This document shows, piece by piece, positions 8,811 through 16,305 of a DNA stretch of 64,000 bases. A program made the position numbers and the translations under genes. Source of the stretch: Streptomyces sp. MUM 203J (lineage in GTDB: Bacteria > Actinomycetota > Actinomycetes > Streptomycetales > Streptomycetaceae); NCBI RefSeq assembly GCF_022414595.1, contig NZ_JADWYO010000009.1:1-64000 (forward strand). The letters are read 5' to 3'. Every line of letters begins with the position of its first letter. The stretch's first letter is position 1. The notes below the pieces were generated by a model. It was not told where the DNA came from, searched no databases, and saw only the letters and a list, made by a program, of their open reading frames with translations.

Positions 8811-9491
8811 GTGGCCGGGCCGCTGATCGGTGTGACGACGTATCTGGACCCGGCGAAGTGGGGGGCGTGGGCCATGCCCGCCGCGCTGCTGCCCGCGGCG
8901 TACCCTCGGCTGGTCCAGGCTGCGGGCGGGCTGGCGGCGATGCTCCCGCCCGACGCCCCGCGGGCGGCGGCCCCGGTGGTGGCACGGCTGGACGGGCTGG
9001 TCGTCGCGGGCGGCGCGGACGTGGAGCCCGTTCGGTACGGGGCGGCACCCGACCCGCGTACGGGCCCGCCCGCGCGGGAGCGGGACGGGTGGGAACTGGC
9101 CCTGATCGAGGCGGCGTTGGCCTCGGGCACACCGCTGCTGGGCATCTGCCGGGGTATGCAGCTGCTGAATGTCGCGCTCGGCGGCAGCCTCGTACAGCAC
9201 CTGGACGGCCACGCCGCCGGGGTCGGCCGCTTCGGCGCCCACACCGTGAAGCCGGTCCCGGGGACGCGGTACGCCTCCCTGGTCCCCGAGGCGACGGAGG
9301 TCCCCACCTACCACCACCAGGCGGTGGAGCTTCTGGGCCGGGGCCTGGAGCCGTCCGCGTACGCGGAGGACGGAACGGTCGAGGCGCTCGAACTGCCGGG
9401 CGGGGCGTGGGCTCTGGGCGTCCAGTGGCACCCGGAGATGGGCGAGGACACCCGGGTGATGGCGGGGCTGGTGCGCGCGGCGGGCGCGTGA
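8811..9491 (+). CDS. Gamma-glutamyl hydrolase, class I GATase-like (PuuD family)
   Basis: A 226-residue C26-family peptidase/class I amidotransferase domain. The nucleophile Cys113 is in GICRGMQ, and the His207/Glu209 pair is in QWHPEM, so the triad is intact. PuuD-type enzymes cleave gamma-glutamyl bonds in amine catabolism, for example gamma-glutamyl-GABA to glutamate plus GABA. Two close GTG starts are possible; GTG 8811 has AGGAG five bases upstream, while GTG 8796 overlaps the permease stop. In this cluster it would release glutamate from the oxidised gamma-glutamyl product, such as gamma-glutamylglycine if ethanolamine is the input. The enzyme class is firm, the natural substrate inferred. 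Confidence 0.88.
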   Translation: MAGPLIGVTTYLDPAKWGAWAMPAALLPAAYPRLVQAAGGLAAMLPPDAPRAAAPVVARLDGLVVAGGADVEPVRYGAAPDPRTGPPARERDGWELALIEAALASGTPLLGICRGMQLLNVALGGSLVQHLDGHAAGVGRFGAHTVKPVPGTRYASLVPEATEVPTYHHQAVELLGRGLEPSAYAEDGTVEALELPGGAWALGVQWHPEMGEDTRVMAGLVRAAGA

Positions 9492-9517
9492 GCAGGCGGC
9501 CCCGCCCTCGCGCCTTC

Positions 9518-9549
9518 CGGTGACCGGGGGCTTCGCACCCCGGTCACCG
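9518..9549. terminator. Hairpin terminator after the hydrolase gene
   Basis: A perfect 12-bp stem (9518-9529 with 9538-9549) around an 8-base loop, starting 26 bp after the hydrolase stop. No T-run follows, as is common in Streptomyces. The convergent LysR gene ends about 170 bp further on. Confidence 0.7.
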
Positions 9550-9718
9550 TGGGCGCGCCTTCGGCGCTCCTCCTCAGGGTCCGGACGGCTCGGACCGGCG
9601 CCCGGGGTCCCCTGTGCGAAGAGCCTGGGGGAACTCGCGGAGCGGGAGCTCGGGGGCGGCGTCCCGGGTCCGGGGAAGGGGCGGCAGGGGACACCGGACG
9701 GCCCCGCACCCGCGCGGG

Positions 9719-10621
9719 TCACCGCGCCCGCGACAGCGACAGCAGGTCACGCGCCGGCCCGGTCGGCCGAGGCCCCCGCGGCCACACCGCCCGCAGCGCC
9801 CTGCGCAGGTCGACGCCCTCGACCGGCACCTCCACCAGGCGGCGCGACGCCAGCTCCTCCGTCACGGCCAGTTCGCTCAGCACCGCCGGCCCCGCCCCGC
9901 TCACCGCCGCCGCCTTGACCGCGGTCGTCGACGCCAGTTCGAGCAGCGGCGCCGCCAGTCCTCCGTGCCCCGCCAGTGCCGAGTCCAGTACCTGACGCGT
10001 CCCCGATCCGTACTCCCGCAGCACCAACGGCATCGCCGCCAGCTCCGCGGGCGTGACCGGAACCCGTCGCCGCGACCACCGGTGCCCCGGCGCCGCGACG
10101 ACGACGAGCCGGTCATGGGCGACGACCACACCCTGCAGCCCGTCCGGCACGGACAGCCCCTCCACGTATCCCAGGTCCGCCTCGCCCGCCACCAGCAGCG
10201 CCGCCACCGCCGCCGAGTTGCCCGCCTGGAGCGACACGGCCGTGTCGGGGCGGTCCGCCCGCAGGGCGATGAGCCACCCGGGCAGCAGGTACTCGGCGAT
10301 GGTCATGGACGCGGCCACCCGCAGCCGCGAGTCGCGCCGGTCCCGCAGCGCCTGCGCACCCGCGTCGAAAGCCTCGGCCGCCTCGACGACCCGCCGCGCC
10401 CAGTCGGTGACGAGCGCGCCCGCGTCGGTGAGCCGGGAGCCGCGTGGCGAGCGGTCGACCAGGGCGACGCCCAACTGCCGCTCCATGGAGCGGATGCGGC
10501 TGCTGGCGGCCGGCTGCGTGATGCCGACCTCGCGCGCCGCCCGGCCGAGGCTGCCGTGCCGGGCGACGGCGAGCAGAAGTTCCAGGGCGCCGAGATCAGG
10601 CACACGATGCGACAGGCTCAT
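9719..10621 (-). CDS. LysR-family transcriptional regulator
   Basis: About 300 residues. The N-terminal winged helix-turn-helix (LELLLAVARHGSLGRAAREV, then ITQPAASSRIRSMERQLG) is the LysR signature, followed by a periplasmic-binding-like effector domain with several Asp/Val-rich strands and LADLGYVEG. The start could be ATG 10621 or GTG 10627; neither has a clear ribosome site. A dyad CATAA-N7-TTATG (10619-10635) overlaps the start region and contains a T-N11-A core, the classical LysR box, which would suit autorepression. It is transcribed divergently from the TDT-family transporter 58-72 bp away, so that transporter is the probable target. The inducer is unknown. Confidence 0.87.
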   Translation of the reverse strand: MSLSHRVPDLGALELLLAVARHGSLGRAAREVGITQPAASSRIRSMERQLGVALVDRSPRGSRLTDAGALVTDWARRVVEAAEAFDAGAQALRDRRDSRLRVAASMTIAEYLLPGWLIALRADRPDTAVSLQAGNSAAVAALLVAGEADLGYVEGLSVPDGLQGVVVAHDRLVVVAAPGHRWSRRRVPVTPAELAAMPLVLREYGSGTRQVLDSALAGHGGLAAPLLELASTTAVKAAAVSGAGPAVLSELAVTEELASRRLVEVPVEGVDLRRALRAVWPRGPRPTGPARDLLSLSRAR

Positions 10622-10635
10622 AACCACAGTTTATG
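10619..10635. promoter_or_regulatory. LysR-box-like dyad in the lysR/transporter divergent region
   Basis: CATAA (10619-10623) and TTATG (10631-10635) form an inverted repeat with a 7-base spacer, containing T-N11-A. It overlaps the start codon region of the LysR gene and lies about 60 bp upstream of the divergent transporter. Confidence 0.45.
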
Positions 10636-10692
10636 GGGTCATAGCAGGAAGGTCCCTGGTCAGGCGGTTGCACGGCAGTGAGAGTGAGAGTC

Positions 10693-11826
10693 ATGTCCAC
10701 GACGCTCGTACGCCCACGCCCCCTTCGCCAGACCCGGCACGCCGCTCCCGGGGTCCGCCATCTCGGTCCCAACTGGTACGCGGTGGTGATGGGCACCGCG
10801 ATGGTCGGCACAGCGGGCGCCGGGCTCCCCCTGCCCCTCCCGCGCACCCTCTGGGTGGCCCTGTGGGCGCTGGCCGCGGCGATGCTGGCGGCCCTGCTGG
10901 CGGCCCGCGCGGTGCACTGGGCGCGCCACCGGGACCAGGCTCGGGCACATCTGCTGGATCCGGCGGTGGCGCCGTTCTACGGGTGTCTGGCGATGGCGCT
11001 GCTGGCGGTCGGTGGCGGGGCCCTGGCGGTGGGCCCTCCCGCCGTCGGCGCGGGCGCGGCCGTGGCGCTGGCCGCGGTGCTGTTCGCCGCCGGTACGGTG
11101 ACCGGTCTCGCGACGGCCGTGGTGATCCCGTACCTGATGGTCGTCCGGTACCGGATCGGCGCCGGGGACGCGTCGCCGGTGTGGCTGCTGCCGGTGGTGC
11201 CGCCGATGGTGTCGGCGGCGGTCGGCCCGCAGCTGGTGCCGCATCTGCCCGAGGGACAGGCGCGGGCGACGATGCTCGCGGTGTGCCTGGGCCTGTTCGG
11301 GGTCGGTCTGCTGGCGGTCCTGCTGGTCCTGCCGCTGGTGTTCGGCCGTCTCCTGGTGGGCGGGGAGCCGCCGACGGCGGCGGCTCCGGCGCTGCTGCTG
11401 GTGCTGGGGCCGCTGGGCCAGTCGACGACGGCGGCGAGCGCCCTGGCGGACGCGGCGCCCTCGTTCCCGTACGCCGCCGGGCTCGCCGTGCTGTACGGGA
11501 CACCGGTCACGGGCTTCGCGTTGCTGTGGCTGGCATGGGCGGGGGCGCTGGTGGTGCGGGCGCTGCGGCGGGGGATGCGGTTCGCGATGACGTGGTGGGC
11601 GTTCACCTTCCCGGTGGGGACGTGCGTGACGGGTCTTGAGGGGCTGGCGCGGCACACCGGACTCGCGGCGCCCCGCTGGCTGGCGGTGGGTCTGTTCGCC
11701 CTGCTGGCGGCGGGATGGCTGGCGGCGGCGTCGGGGACGGTGCGGGGCCTGGTCAGCGGAGCGCTGCCCGCAGGGCCCGGTCCAGCACAGCAGGGGCCGC
11801 GGCCAGGGAGGGCCCGTACCAGGTGA
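10693..11826 (+). CDS. TDT/SLAC1-family transporter (TehA/sulfite exporter-like)
   Basis: A 377-residue protein with about ten hydrophobic helices. The N-terminus LGPNWYAVVMGTAMVGTAG matches the first helix of the TehA/SLAC1 (tellurite resistance/dicarboxylate transporter, TDT) family, whose members are anion channels or exporters of sulfite, malate or similar. The ATG at 10693 follows GAGAGTGAGAG; an upstream in-frame GTG at 10678 is less likely. It is divergent from a LysR regulator that probably controls it. Its last 74 bp overlap the 3' end of the convergent metal-receptor-like gene. The transported anion cannot be told from sequence. Confidence 0.82.
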   Translation: MSTTLVRPRPLRQTRHAAPGVRHLGPNWYAVVMGTAMVGTAGAGLPLPLPRTLWVALWALAAAMLAALLAARAVHWARHRDQARAHLLDPAVAPFYGCLAMALLAVGGGALAVGPPAVGAGAAVALAAVLFAAGTVTGLATAVVIPYLMVVRYRIGAGDASPVWLLPVVPPMVSAAVGPQLVPHLPEGQARATMLAVCLGLFGVGLLAVLLVLPLVFGRLLVGGEPPTAAAPALLLVLGPLGQSTTAASALADAAPSFPYAAGLAVLYGTPVTGFALLWLAWAGALVVRALRRGMRFAMTWWAFTFPVGTCVTGLEGLARHTGLAAPRWLAVGLFALLAAGWLAAASGTVRGLVSGALPAGPGPAQQGPRPGRARTR

Positions 11827-12493
11827 GGTGCCGTCCGTCGACGAGCGCGGCGGGCAGCCCGGGGAACGCCTCGGGGCCGTCGGCGGCGGTGAACCGGTAG
11901 GGCTCGTCGGGCAGCACGACCAGATCGGCGCCGCTCGCCCGCAGCTCGCCGAGCGGCACGCGCGGATAGCGGTCGGGGTGACCGGCGTACAGGTTGTCCA
12001 CCCCGAGCCGGGCGAGCAGGTCACCGGCGAAGGTGTCCCTGCCGAGCACCATCCAGGGCCTCCGCCAGACCGGCACGACGGCGCCGAGCGCTGGGCCCTC
12101 GGTCCGCACGGCGGCCCACGCCGCCTCGGCCTCGTCGAGCCAGCGCGGCCGGGAGGCGACCCCGCAGGCCCGCAGGACGCGCTCCAGTTCGGCCAGCGCC
12201 TGCTCCAGGTCGCGTACCTCGGTGACCAGCACGTCGATACCGGCCTCGCGCAGGGCCGCGAGGTCGGGCGCCCGGTTCTCCTCCTCGTTGGCGACGACGA
12301 GGTCGGGCCGGAGCCCGGTGATCAGCCCGGCATCCGGGTTCTTGGTCCCGCCGACCCGCGTGACGTCGAGATCGGCCGGGTGGCTGCACCAGTCGGTGGC
12401 GCCGACCAGCAGGCCGGGCGCGGACACGGCCACGGCCTCGGTGAGCGACGGCACCAGCGACACGACCCGCGGGGTCCGGCCCCGGCGGATCAC
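11753..12493 (-). CDS. Helical-backbone metal receptor-like protein (BtuF/FhuD fold, no signal peptide)
   Basis: A 246-residue protein with the two-lobe periplasmic metal-receptor fold: VVSLVPSLTEA at the N-terminus, then GATDWCSHP, VGGTKNPD, LRPDLVVANEEEN and VTEVRDLEQALAELER. These are hallmarks of BtuF-like vitamin B12 or siderophore binding proteins. Unlike transported receptors it starts directly at the first strand and has no signal peptide or lipobox, so it should stay in the cytoplasm. The GTG start at 12493 overlaps the stop of the XRE-cupin gene by 4 bp, so the two are translationally coupled. No ABC permease or ATPase gene is adjacent. It may act as an intracellular cobalamin or metal-ligand sensor; that is speculative. 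Confidence 0.78.
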   Translation of the reverse strand: MIRRGRTPRVVSLVPSLTEAVAVSAPGLLVGATDWCSHPADLDVTRVGGTKNPDAGLITGLRPDLVVANEEENRAPDLAALREAGIDVLVTEVRDLEQALAELERVLRACGVASRPRWLDEAEAAWAAVRTEGPALGAVVPVWRRPWMVLGRDTFAGDLLARLGVDNLYAGHPDRYPRVPLGELRASGADLVVLPDEPYRFTAADGPEAFPGLPAALVDGRHLTWYGPSLAAAPAVLDRALRAALR

Positions 12494-13074
12494 CGCCCCG
12501 TCTCCATGTGCGGCGCCACGGCGACGACGAGGAGCCGCGTGTCGGGCGCGGAGGCACGCCAGCGGTGGCGCACCCCGCCGGACAGGTGCATGGTGTCGCC
12601 CCGCTCCAGCCGGTAGGCGCGGCCCTCGGCCTCCACCTCCACGGTGCCGTCCGCGACGTACAGCAGCGCGTCGTTGCGCAGGACGAGCTCCCGTCCCGCG
12701 TCGTGCTCGCCGGTGAACTCCTCGGCGTGCAGCTGGTGCTCGCCGCGGACCAGGGGGCGCGCGCCGGAGTCGGCGGCGGGGTCCCGGCTGCCCGCGTCGG
12801 CGCGTACGACGTCGACGGTACGGGCGGTGTCGGCGGCATCGAGCAGTTCGGGGGCAGTGGTCTTCAACGCCTCCGCGATGCACTCCAGCGACCGGGCGCT
12901 GGGGCGGGCGCGCTCGTTCTCGACCTGGCTGAGAAAGGGCACGGACAGGCCGCTGCGCTCGGCGACCGCCGCGAGGGTGAGCGACAGCGCGCGGCGCCTT
13001 CTGCGCACGGCCGCACCCACCCGGGGCGCGTCCTTGTCGTCACCCGGCCGGGGCGTCTCCTTGTCGTCGTGCAT
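12490..13074 (-). CDS. XRE-family regulator with C-terminal cupin domain
   Basis: A 194-residue regulator. Residues about 20-75 form a Cro/C1-type helix-turn-helix (RRRRRALSLTLAAVAERSGL, then SVPFLSQVENERARPS). The C-terminal half (about 105-190) is a small cupin barrel (DALLYVADGTVEVEAEG, LERGDTMHLSGGVRH), which in this family binds a small ligand. The ATG start is preceded by GGGAGGG. It is the first gene of a two-gene operon with the metal-receptor-like protein and overlaps it by 4 bp. Such MerR/XRE-cupin regulators often control amine, cobalamin or redox genes; the target here is unknown, and autoregulation of the pair is the simplest guess. Confidence 0.87.
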   Translation of the reverse strand: MHDDKETPRPGDDKDAPRVGAAVRRRRRALSLTLAAVAERSGLSVPFLSQVENERARPSARSLECIAEALKTTAPELLDAADTARTVDVVRADAGSRDPAADSGARPLVRGEHQLHAEEFTGEHDAGRELVLRNDALLYVADGTVEVEAEGRAYRLERGDTMHLSGGVRHRWRASAPDTRLLVVAVAPHMETGR

Positions 13075-13177
13075 GTTTCCCTCCCTTCCCTCCCTGCTCT
13101 CTCCACCTTACGCAGCACGGGTACCGCCGAGTAGCACAATCGGCCGAAGCGGGCGGCTGCCAGTGCGGTACGGCATG

Positions 13178-14110
13178 ATGCGGGATGTGACGCGACGCCT
13201 GATGCTGCTGGACACCGCTTCCCTGTACTTCCGGGCCTATTTCGGGGTCCCCGACACGGTGAGGGCCCCGGACGGGACGCCGGTGAACGCCGTGCGCGGG
13301 CTGCTGGACTTCATCGCCCGGCTGGTGCAGGACCACCGGCCGGACGAGCTGGTGGCCTGCATGGACGCGGACTGGCGCCCGGCCTGGCGGGTGGCGCTGA
13401 TCCCCACGTACAAGGCGCACCGCGTCGCTGTGGAGACGCCGGCCGGGCGGCCGGACGAGGAGGAGGTGCCCGACACCCTCTCCCCCCAGGTCCCGGTGAT
13501 CGAGCAGGTACTGGACGCGCTGGGCATCGCGCGTGTGGGCGTCGCCGGGTACGAGGCGGACGACGTGATCGGCACGCTGACGGCCGGGGCACGGGGCCCG
13601 GTGGACATCGTGACCGGCGACCGGGACCTGTACCAGCTGGTGGACGACGCGCGCGGGGTGCGGGTGCTGTACCCGCTGAAGGGCGTCGGGACGCTCCAGG
13701 CGGTGGACGAGGCCTGGCTGCGCGGGAAGTACGGCGTGGACGGCGCGGGCTACGCGGACCTGGCCCTCCTCCGCGGTGACCCCAGCGACGGCCTGCCGGG
13801 CGTCCCGGGCATCGGCGAGAAGACGGCGGCCAAGCTGCTCGCGGCCTTCGGTGACCTGGCCGGAATCATGGCGGCGCTGGACGACCCGGCGGCCGGACTC
13901 ACCCCGTCGCAGCGCAGACGGCTGGACGAGGCCCGCGACTACGTGGCGGTCGCCCCGAAGGTCGTCCGGGTCGCGAGCGACGTCCCGCTGCCGCCGTTCG
14001 ACCCGGAGCTGCCGAAGGAGCCGCGCGACCCGGTGGCGCTGGGAGAGCTGGCGCACCGCTGGGGCCTGGGCGGGTCGCTGGACCGTGTGCTCACGGCCCT
14101 CCCCGGCTGA
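13178..14110 (+). CDS. Stand-alone 5'-3' exonuclease (FEN/PolA-N type)
   Basis: A 310-residue protein equal to the N-terminal 5'-nuclease domain of DNA polymerase I without any polymerase part. Visible are the metal-binding acidic residues (LLDTASLYFRAYFG, MDADWRPAWR, YEADDVIGTL, VTGDRDLYQLV) and the DNA-binding helix-hairpin-helix (GVPGIGEKTAAKLLAAFGDL). It would remove RNA primers or flaps during replication and repair, alongside PolA. Starts at ATG 13175, ATG 13178 or GTG 13187 are all possible, with no strong ribosome site to decide. It is a single gene, divergent from the XRE regulator and followed by the iron-regulated siderophore gene. Confidence 0.88.
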   Translation: MRDVTRRLMLLDTASLYFRAYFGVPDTVRAPDGTPVNAVRGLLDFIARLVQDHRPDELVACMDADWRPAWRVALIPTYKAHRVAVETPAGRPDEEEVPDTLSPQVPVIEQVLDALGIARVGVAGYEADDVIGTLTAGARGPVDIVTGDRDLYQLVDDARGVRVLYPLKGVGTLQAVDEAWLRGKYGVDGAGYADLALLRGDPSDGLPGVPGIGEKTAAKLLAAFGDLAGIMAALDDPAAGLTPSQRRRLDEARDYVAVAPKVVRVASDVPLPPFDPELPKEPRDPVALGELAHRWGLGGSLDRVLTALPG

Positions 14111-14125
14111 CCACCCACGGAGGTG

Positions 14126-14144
14126 TTAGCTTAGCCATACCTAA
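14126..14144. promoter_or_regulatory. Iron box (DmdR1/IdeR/DtxR-type operator)
   Basis: TTAGCTTAGCCATACCTAA matches the Streptomyces/DtxR iron-box consensus TTAGGTTAGGCTAACCTAA at most positions and is a near palindrome. It lies 30 bp upstream of the siderophore-interacting protein start, so that gene should be repressed when iron is plentiful. Confidence 0.82.
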
Positions 14145-14174
14145 GTGATAGTCAGTCGAGACGGGAGAGCCGCC

Positions 14175-15017
14175 GTGGCATCGGAACAGTCGGCCCGCAA
14201 GGCACCGCGGGCCCATGAGGCCCGGGTAGTGCGCACCGAGCGGATCGCCCCGCACATGGTGCGGATCGTGCTCGGCGGCGACGGGCTGGCGGCGTTCGCC
14301 ACGGCGGGCTGGACGGACCACTACGTGAAGCTGCTGTTCCCACCGGACGGGGTCACGTACCCGGAGCCGTTCGACATCGAGCGGATCCGCGCGGAGCTGC
14401 CCCGGGACCAGTGGCCCGCGCAGCGCACGTACACGGTCCGGGCGTGGGACGAGGCGCAGCGCGAGCTGACGGTCGACTTCGTCGTCCACGGCGACGAGGG
14501 CCTCGCCGGCCCGTGGGCGGCGCGCGCCGTCGTCGGCGACACGGTACGGCTCCTGGGCCCGGGCGGCGGGTACGCGCCGGACCCGGAGGCGGACTGGCAC
14601 CTCCTGGCGGGCGACGAGAGCGCGCTCCCGGCCATCGCCGCGTCGCTGGAGCGGCTGCCGGAGGGCGCGGTGGCGTACGCGTTCATCGAGGTGGCCGAGC
14701 CGGACGACGAGCTGAAGATCGCCGCACCCGGGAGCGCTCGGGTCCACTGGCTGCCGCGGCGGGGCCGACCGGTCGGCGAGGCCCTGGTCGCGGCGGTCCG
14801 CGCCCTGGACTTCCCGCCCGGAGACGTCCACGCCTTCGTCCACGGCGAGGCCGCCGCCGTCAGGGAACTGCGCCGCCACCTCCGCCTGGACCGCGGCGTC
14901 CCCCTGAACCGCCTGTCCATCTCGGGCTACTGGCGTCTCGGCAAGACCGACGAGGCCTGGCGCGCGGTGAAGCGCGAATGGAACGCCCGGATCGAAAAGG
15001 AACAGGAAGCCGCGTAG
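14175..15017 (+). CDS. Siderophore-interacting protein (FAD-dependent ferric reductase)
   Basis: A 280-residue flavoprotein of the SIP/ViuB family. The FAD-binding barrel shows the family motif RTYTVRAWD, and the C-terminal NAD(P)-like domain ends with the typical HGEAAAVRELRRHL and LSISGYWRLGKTDE segments. It reduces Fe(III) in imported ferric siderophores so that iron is released in the cytoplasm. The GTG at 14175 follows GGGAGAGCC; the frame is open to an earlier GTG at 14145, but that would overlap the operator. An iron box sits directly upstream, so regulation by the iron repressor is very likely. No siderophore biosynthesis or uptake gene is adjacent; it is a single transcription unit. 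Confidence 0.9.
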   Translation: MASEQSARKAPRAHEARVVRTERIAPHMVRIVLGGDGLAAFATAGWTDHYVKLLFPPDGVTYPEPFDIERIRAELPRDQWPAQRTYTVRAWDEAQRELTVDFVVHGDEGLAGPWAARAVVGDTVRLLGPGGGYAPDPEADWHLLAGDESALPAIAASLERLPEGAVAYAFIEVAEPDDELKIAAPGSARVHWLPRRGRPVGEALVAAVRALDFPPGDVHAFVHGEAAAVRELRRHLRLDRGVPLNRLSISGYWRLGKTDEAWRAVKREWNARIEKEQEAA

Positions 15018-15533
15018 CCCTGTGGGGCGCGGGCCCGGGCGGCGGGCCGCGCCCCTGCTGCGGCACACGCCGCGCCGAGAGCGGAACGGGTGGGCACGGC
15101 GGGACCGCCCCCGTGCCCGCGGAACCCTCGCCCGGCGGCCCGCACCCCGCCACGCCCGCAGTGACTGCGTGAGCCGGGGCGCCCCGCTGCGGGGAGACGC
15201 TTCTCCCCGGGCACCCGCCGCGGGGCCACTCCAGGGCGCGAGGATTCCGCCCTGCTCAGCGGCGGCCCGCCGTTCGGGCGAAGCCGAGAACGCGCAGGCC
15301 CGTTGGCGGGCGGGCACGGGGCCGGCCCCGTGGCCCGAGGATCCCGGCCCGGCCCGCACAGGCCGTCCCGCCCTCCCCGGCACGGACGGGTCGGGGCCGC
15401 TACGGGGCCCGCCTCCTCACGACGGCCTCCGCGGGCCCCACCCACGGCGGCCCCCGTCACCGCCCATCGCGGCGGGGGCGTGCCTGTACGCATACCCCCA
15501 CGCCGGGCGGCCCGGAGGGCGGCGCCCCCACGC
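15018..15533. other. 516-bp intergenic region without recognisable gene
   Basis: This stretch separates the siderophore gene from the convergent MerR gene. Frames on both strands are open only because of extreme GC content and translate into Arg/Pro/Gly-rich sequence with no conserved feature. I see no tRNA, clear terminator or repeat. Confidence 0.5.
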
Positions 15534-16172
15534 TCAGCCCGCACCCGTCCCGTACCGGCGCGCCGACGCGTCGACATGCGCCAGCAGCCTCAGCGACGTG
15601 AACACCGCGTCGCCCACCACCGTGCCCACCACTGCGGCCTCCACCAGGTCCTCCCGCTCCACCTCGCGCGCGATGTACGCGAGGTCCGTCTCCGCGACCC
15701 GTTCCGCCGCCTGCGCGTACGCGTCCAGGTTCAGTTCGGCGAACCGCTCGTGCCCCAGGCGCCGCAGGGCCGCCAGCGCGGCGGTCAGGGACCCGTACGC
15801 GGGGTGGTCCTTGTACGCCACCCACCCCCGCCGGGCGATGAGCGCCGCGACCTCCTGCTCGGCCACCTCCAGATCCGCGTCCGACTCCGCCTTCACCTCC
15901 GGCACGACATGCCCGTGCGCCGCACCGAGCACCTTGTGCACGGGCCGCGACGGATCCTCCACCGCCGTCACGACCTCCCGCACCCCCGACACCGAGAGCC
16001 CGCCGACGTCGATCAGCGCCCGGATCAGCTTCAGCCGGCGCACGTGCGACTCGTCGTAGCTGGCCTGGTTGGGGCTGCTCAGCTGTCCGGCGGGCAGCAG
16101 CCCCTCCCGGACGTAGTACTTGATCGTCGGCACCGAGACCCCGGTCCGACGGCTCAACTCACCCACGCGCAC
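15534..16172 (-). CDS. MerR-family transcriptional regulator
   Basis: About 212 residues. The N-terminal winged helix-turn-helix is of MerR type (VGELSRRTGVSVPTIKYYVR, EGLLPAG). A helical dimerisation and C-terminal region follows (VAEQEVAALIARRGWVAYKD, ELNLDAYAQAAERVAETD) without the Cys pattern of metal sensors, so it probably responds to a small molecule. GTG 16172 has a perfect GGAGGTGA ribosome site six bases upstream; an earlier GTG at 16196 is in frame but sits before that site. It is divergent from a multi-pass membrane protein, and the shared promoter region is packed with three dyads that are probably its binding sites. Confidence 0.85.
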   Translation of the reverse strand: MRVGELSRRTGVSVPTIKYYVREGLLPAGQLSSPNQASYDESHVRRLKLIRALIDVGGLSVSGVREVVTAVEDPSRPVHKVLGAAHGHVVPEVKAESDADLEVAEQEVAALIARRGWVAYKDHPAYGSLTAALAALRRLGHERFAELNLDAYAQAAERVAETDLAYIAREVEREDLVEAAVVGTVVGDAVFTSLRLLAHVDASARRYGTGAG

Positions 16173-16228
16173 TCCGCGCTCACCTCCCGTTTCCACTCCC
16201 GCCCTTGCCAGGGCGACACCCCATCATA

Positions 16229-16280
16229 GATAGTGTCGCTATCGGATAGTGGAGAGTGCCACTATCCATAGTGCCTCTAT
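16229..16280. promoter_or_regulatory. Array of three ATAGTG...CTAT dyads (probable MerR operators)
   Basis: Three adjoining dyads fill the divergent promoter: GATAGTGTCGCTATC (16229-16243); GGATAGTGG-N6-CCACTATCC, a perfect 9-bp inverted repeat (16244-16267); and ATAGTGCCTCTAT (16268-16280). All share ATAGTG/CACTAT half-sites. The array lies 26 bp upstream of the membrane protein start and about 57 bp upstream of the MerR start, well placed for dual control. Confidence 0.7.
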
Positions 16281-16305
16281 CCATGATGCCAACGGGGGGT
16301 CACCC

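Noticed and set aside
15018..15533. Possible genes in the 516-bp gap on either strand
   Set aside because: All frames are Arg/Pro-rich shadows with no motif or good start.
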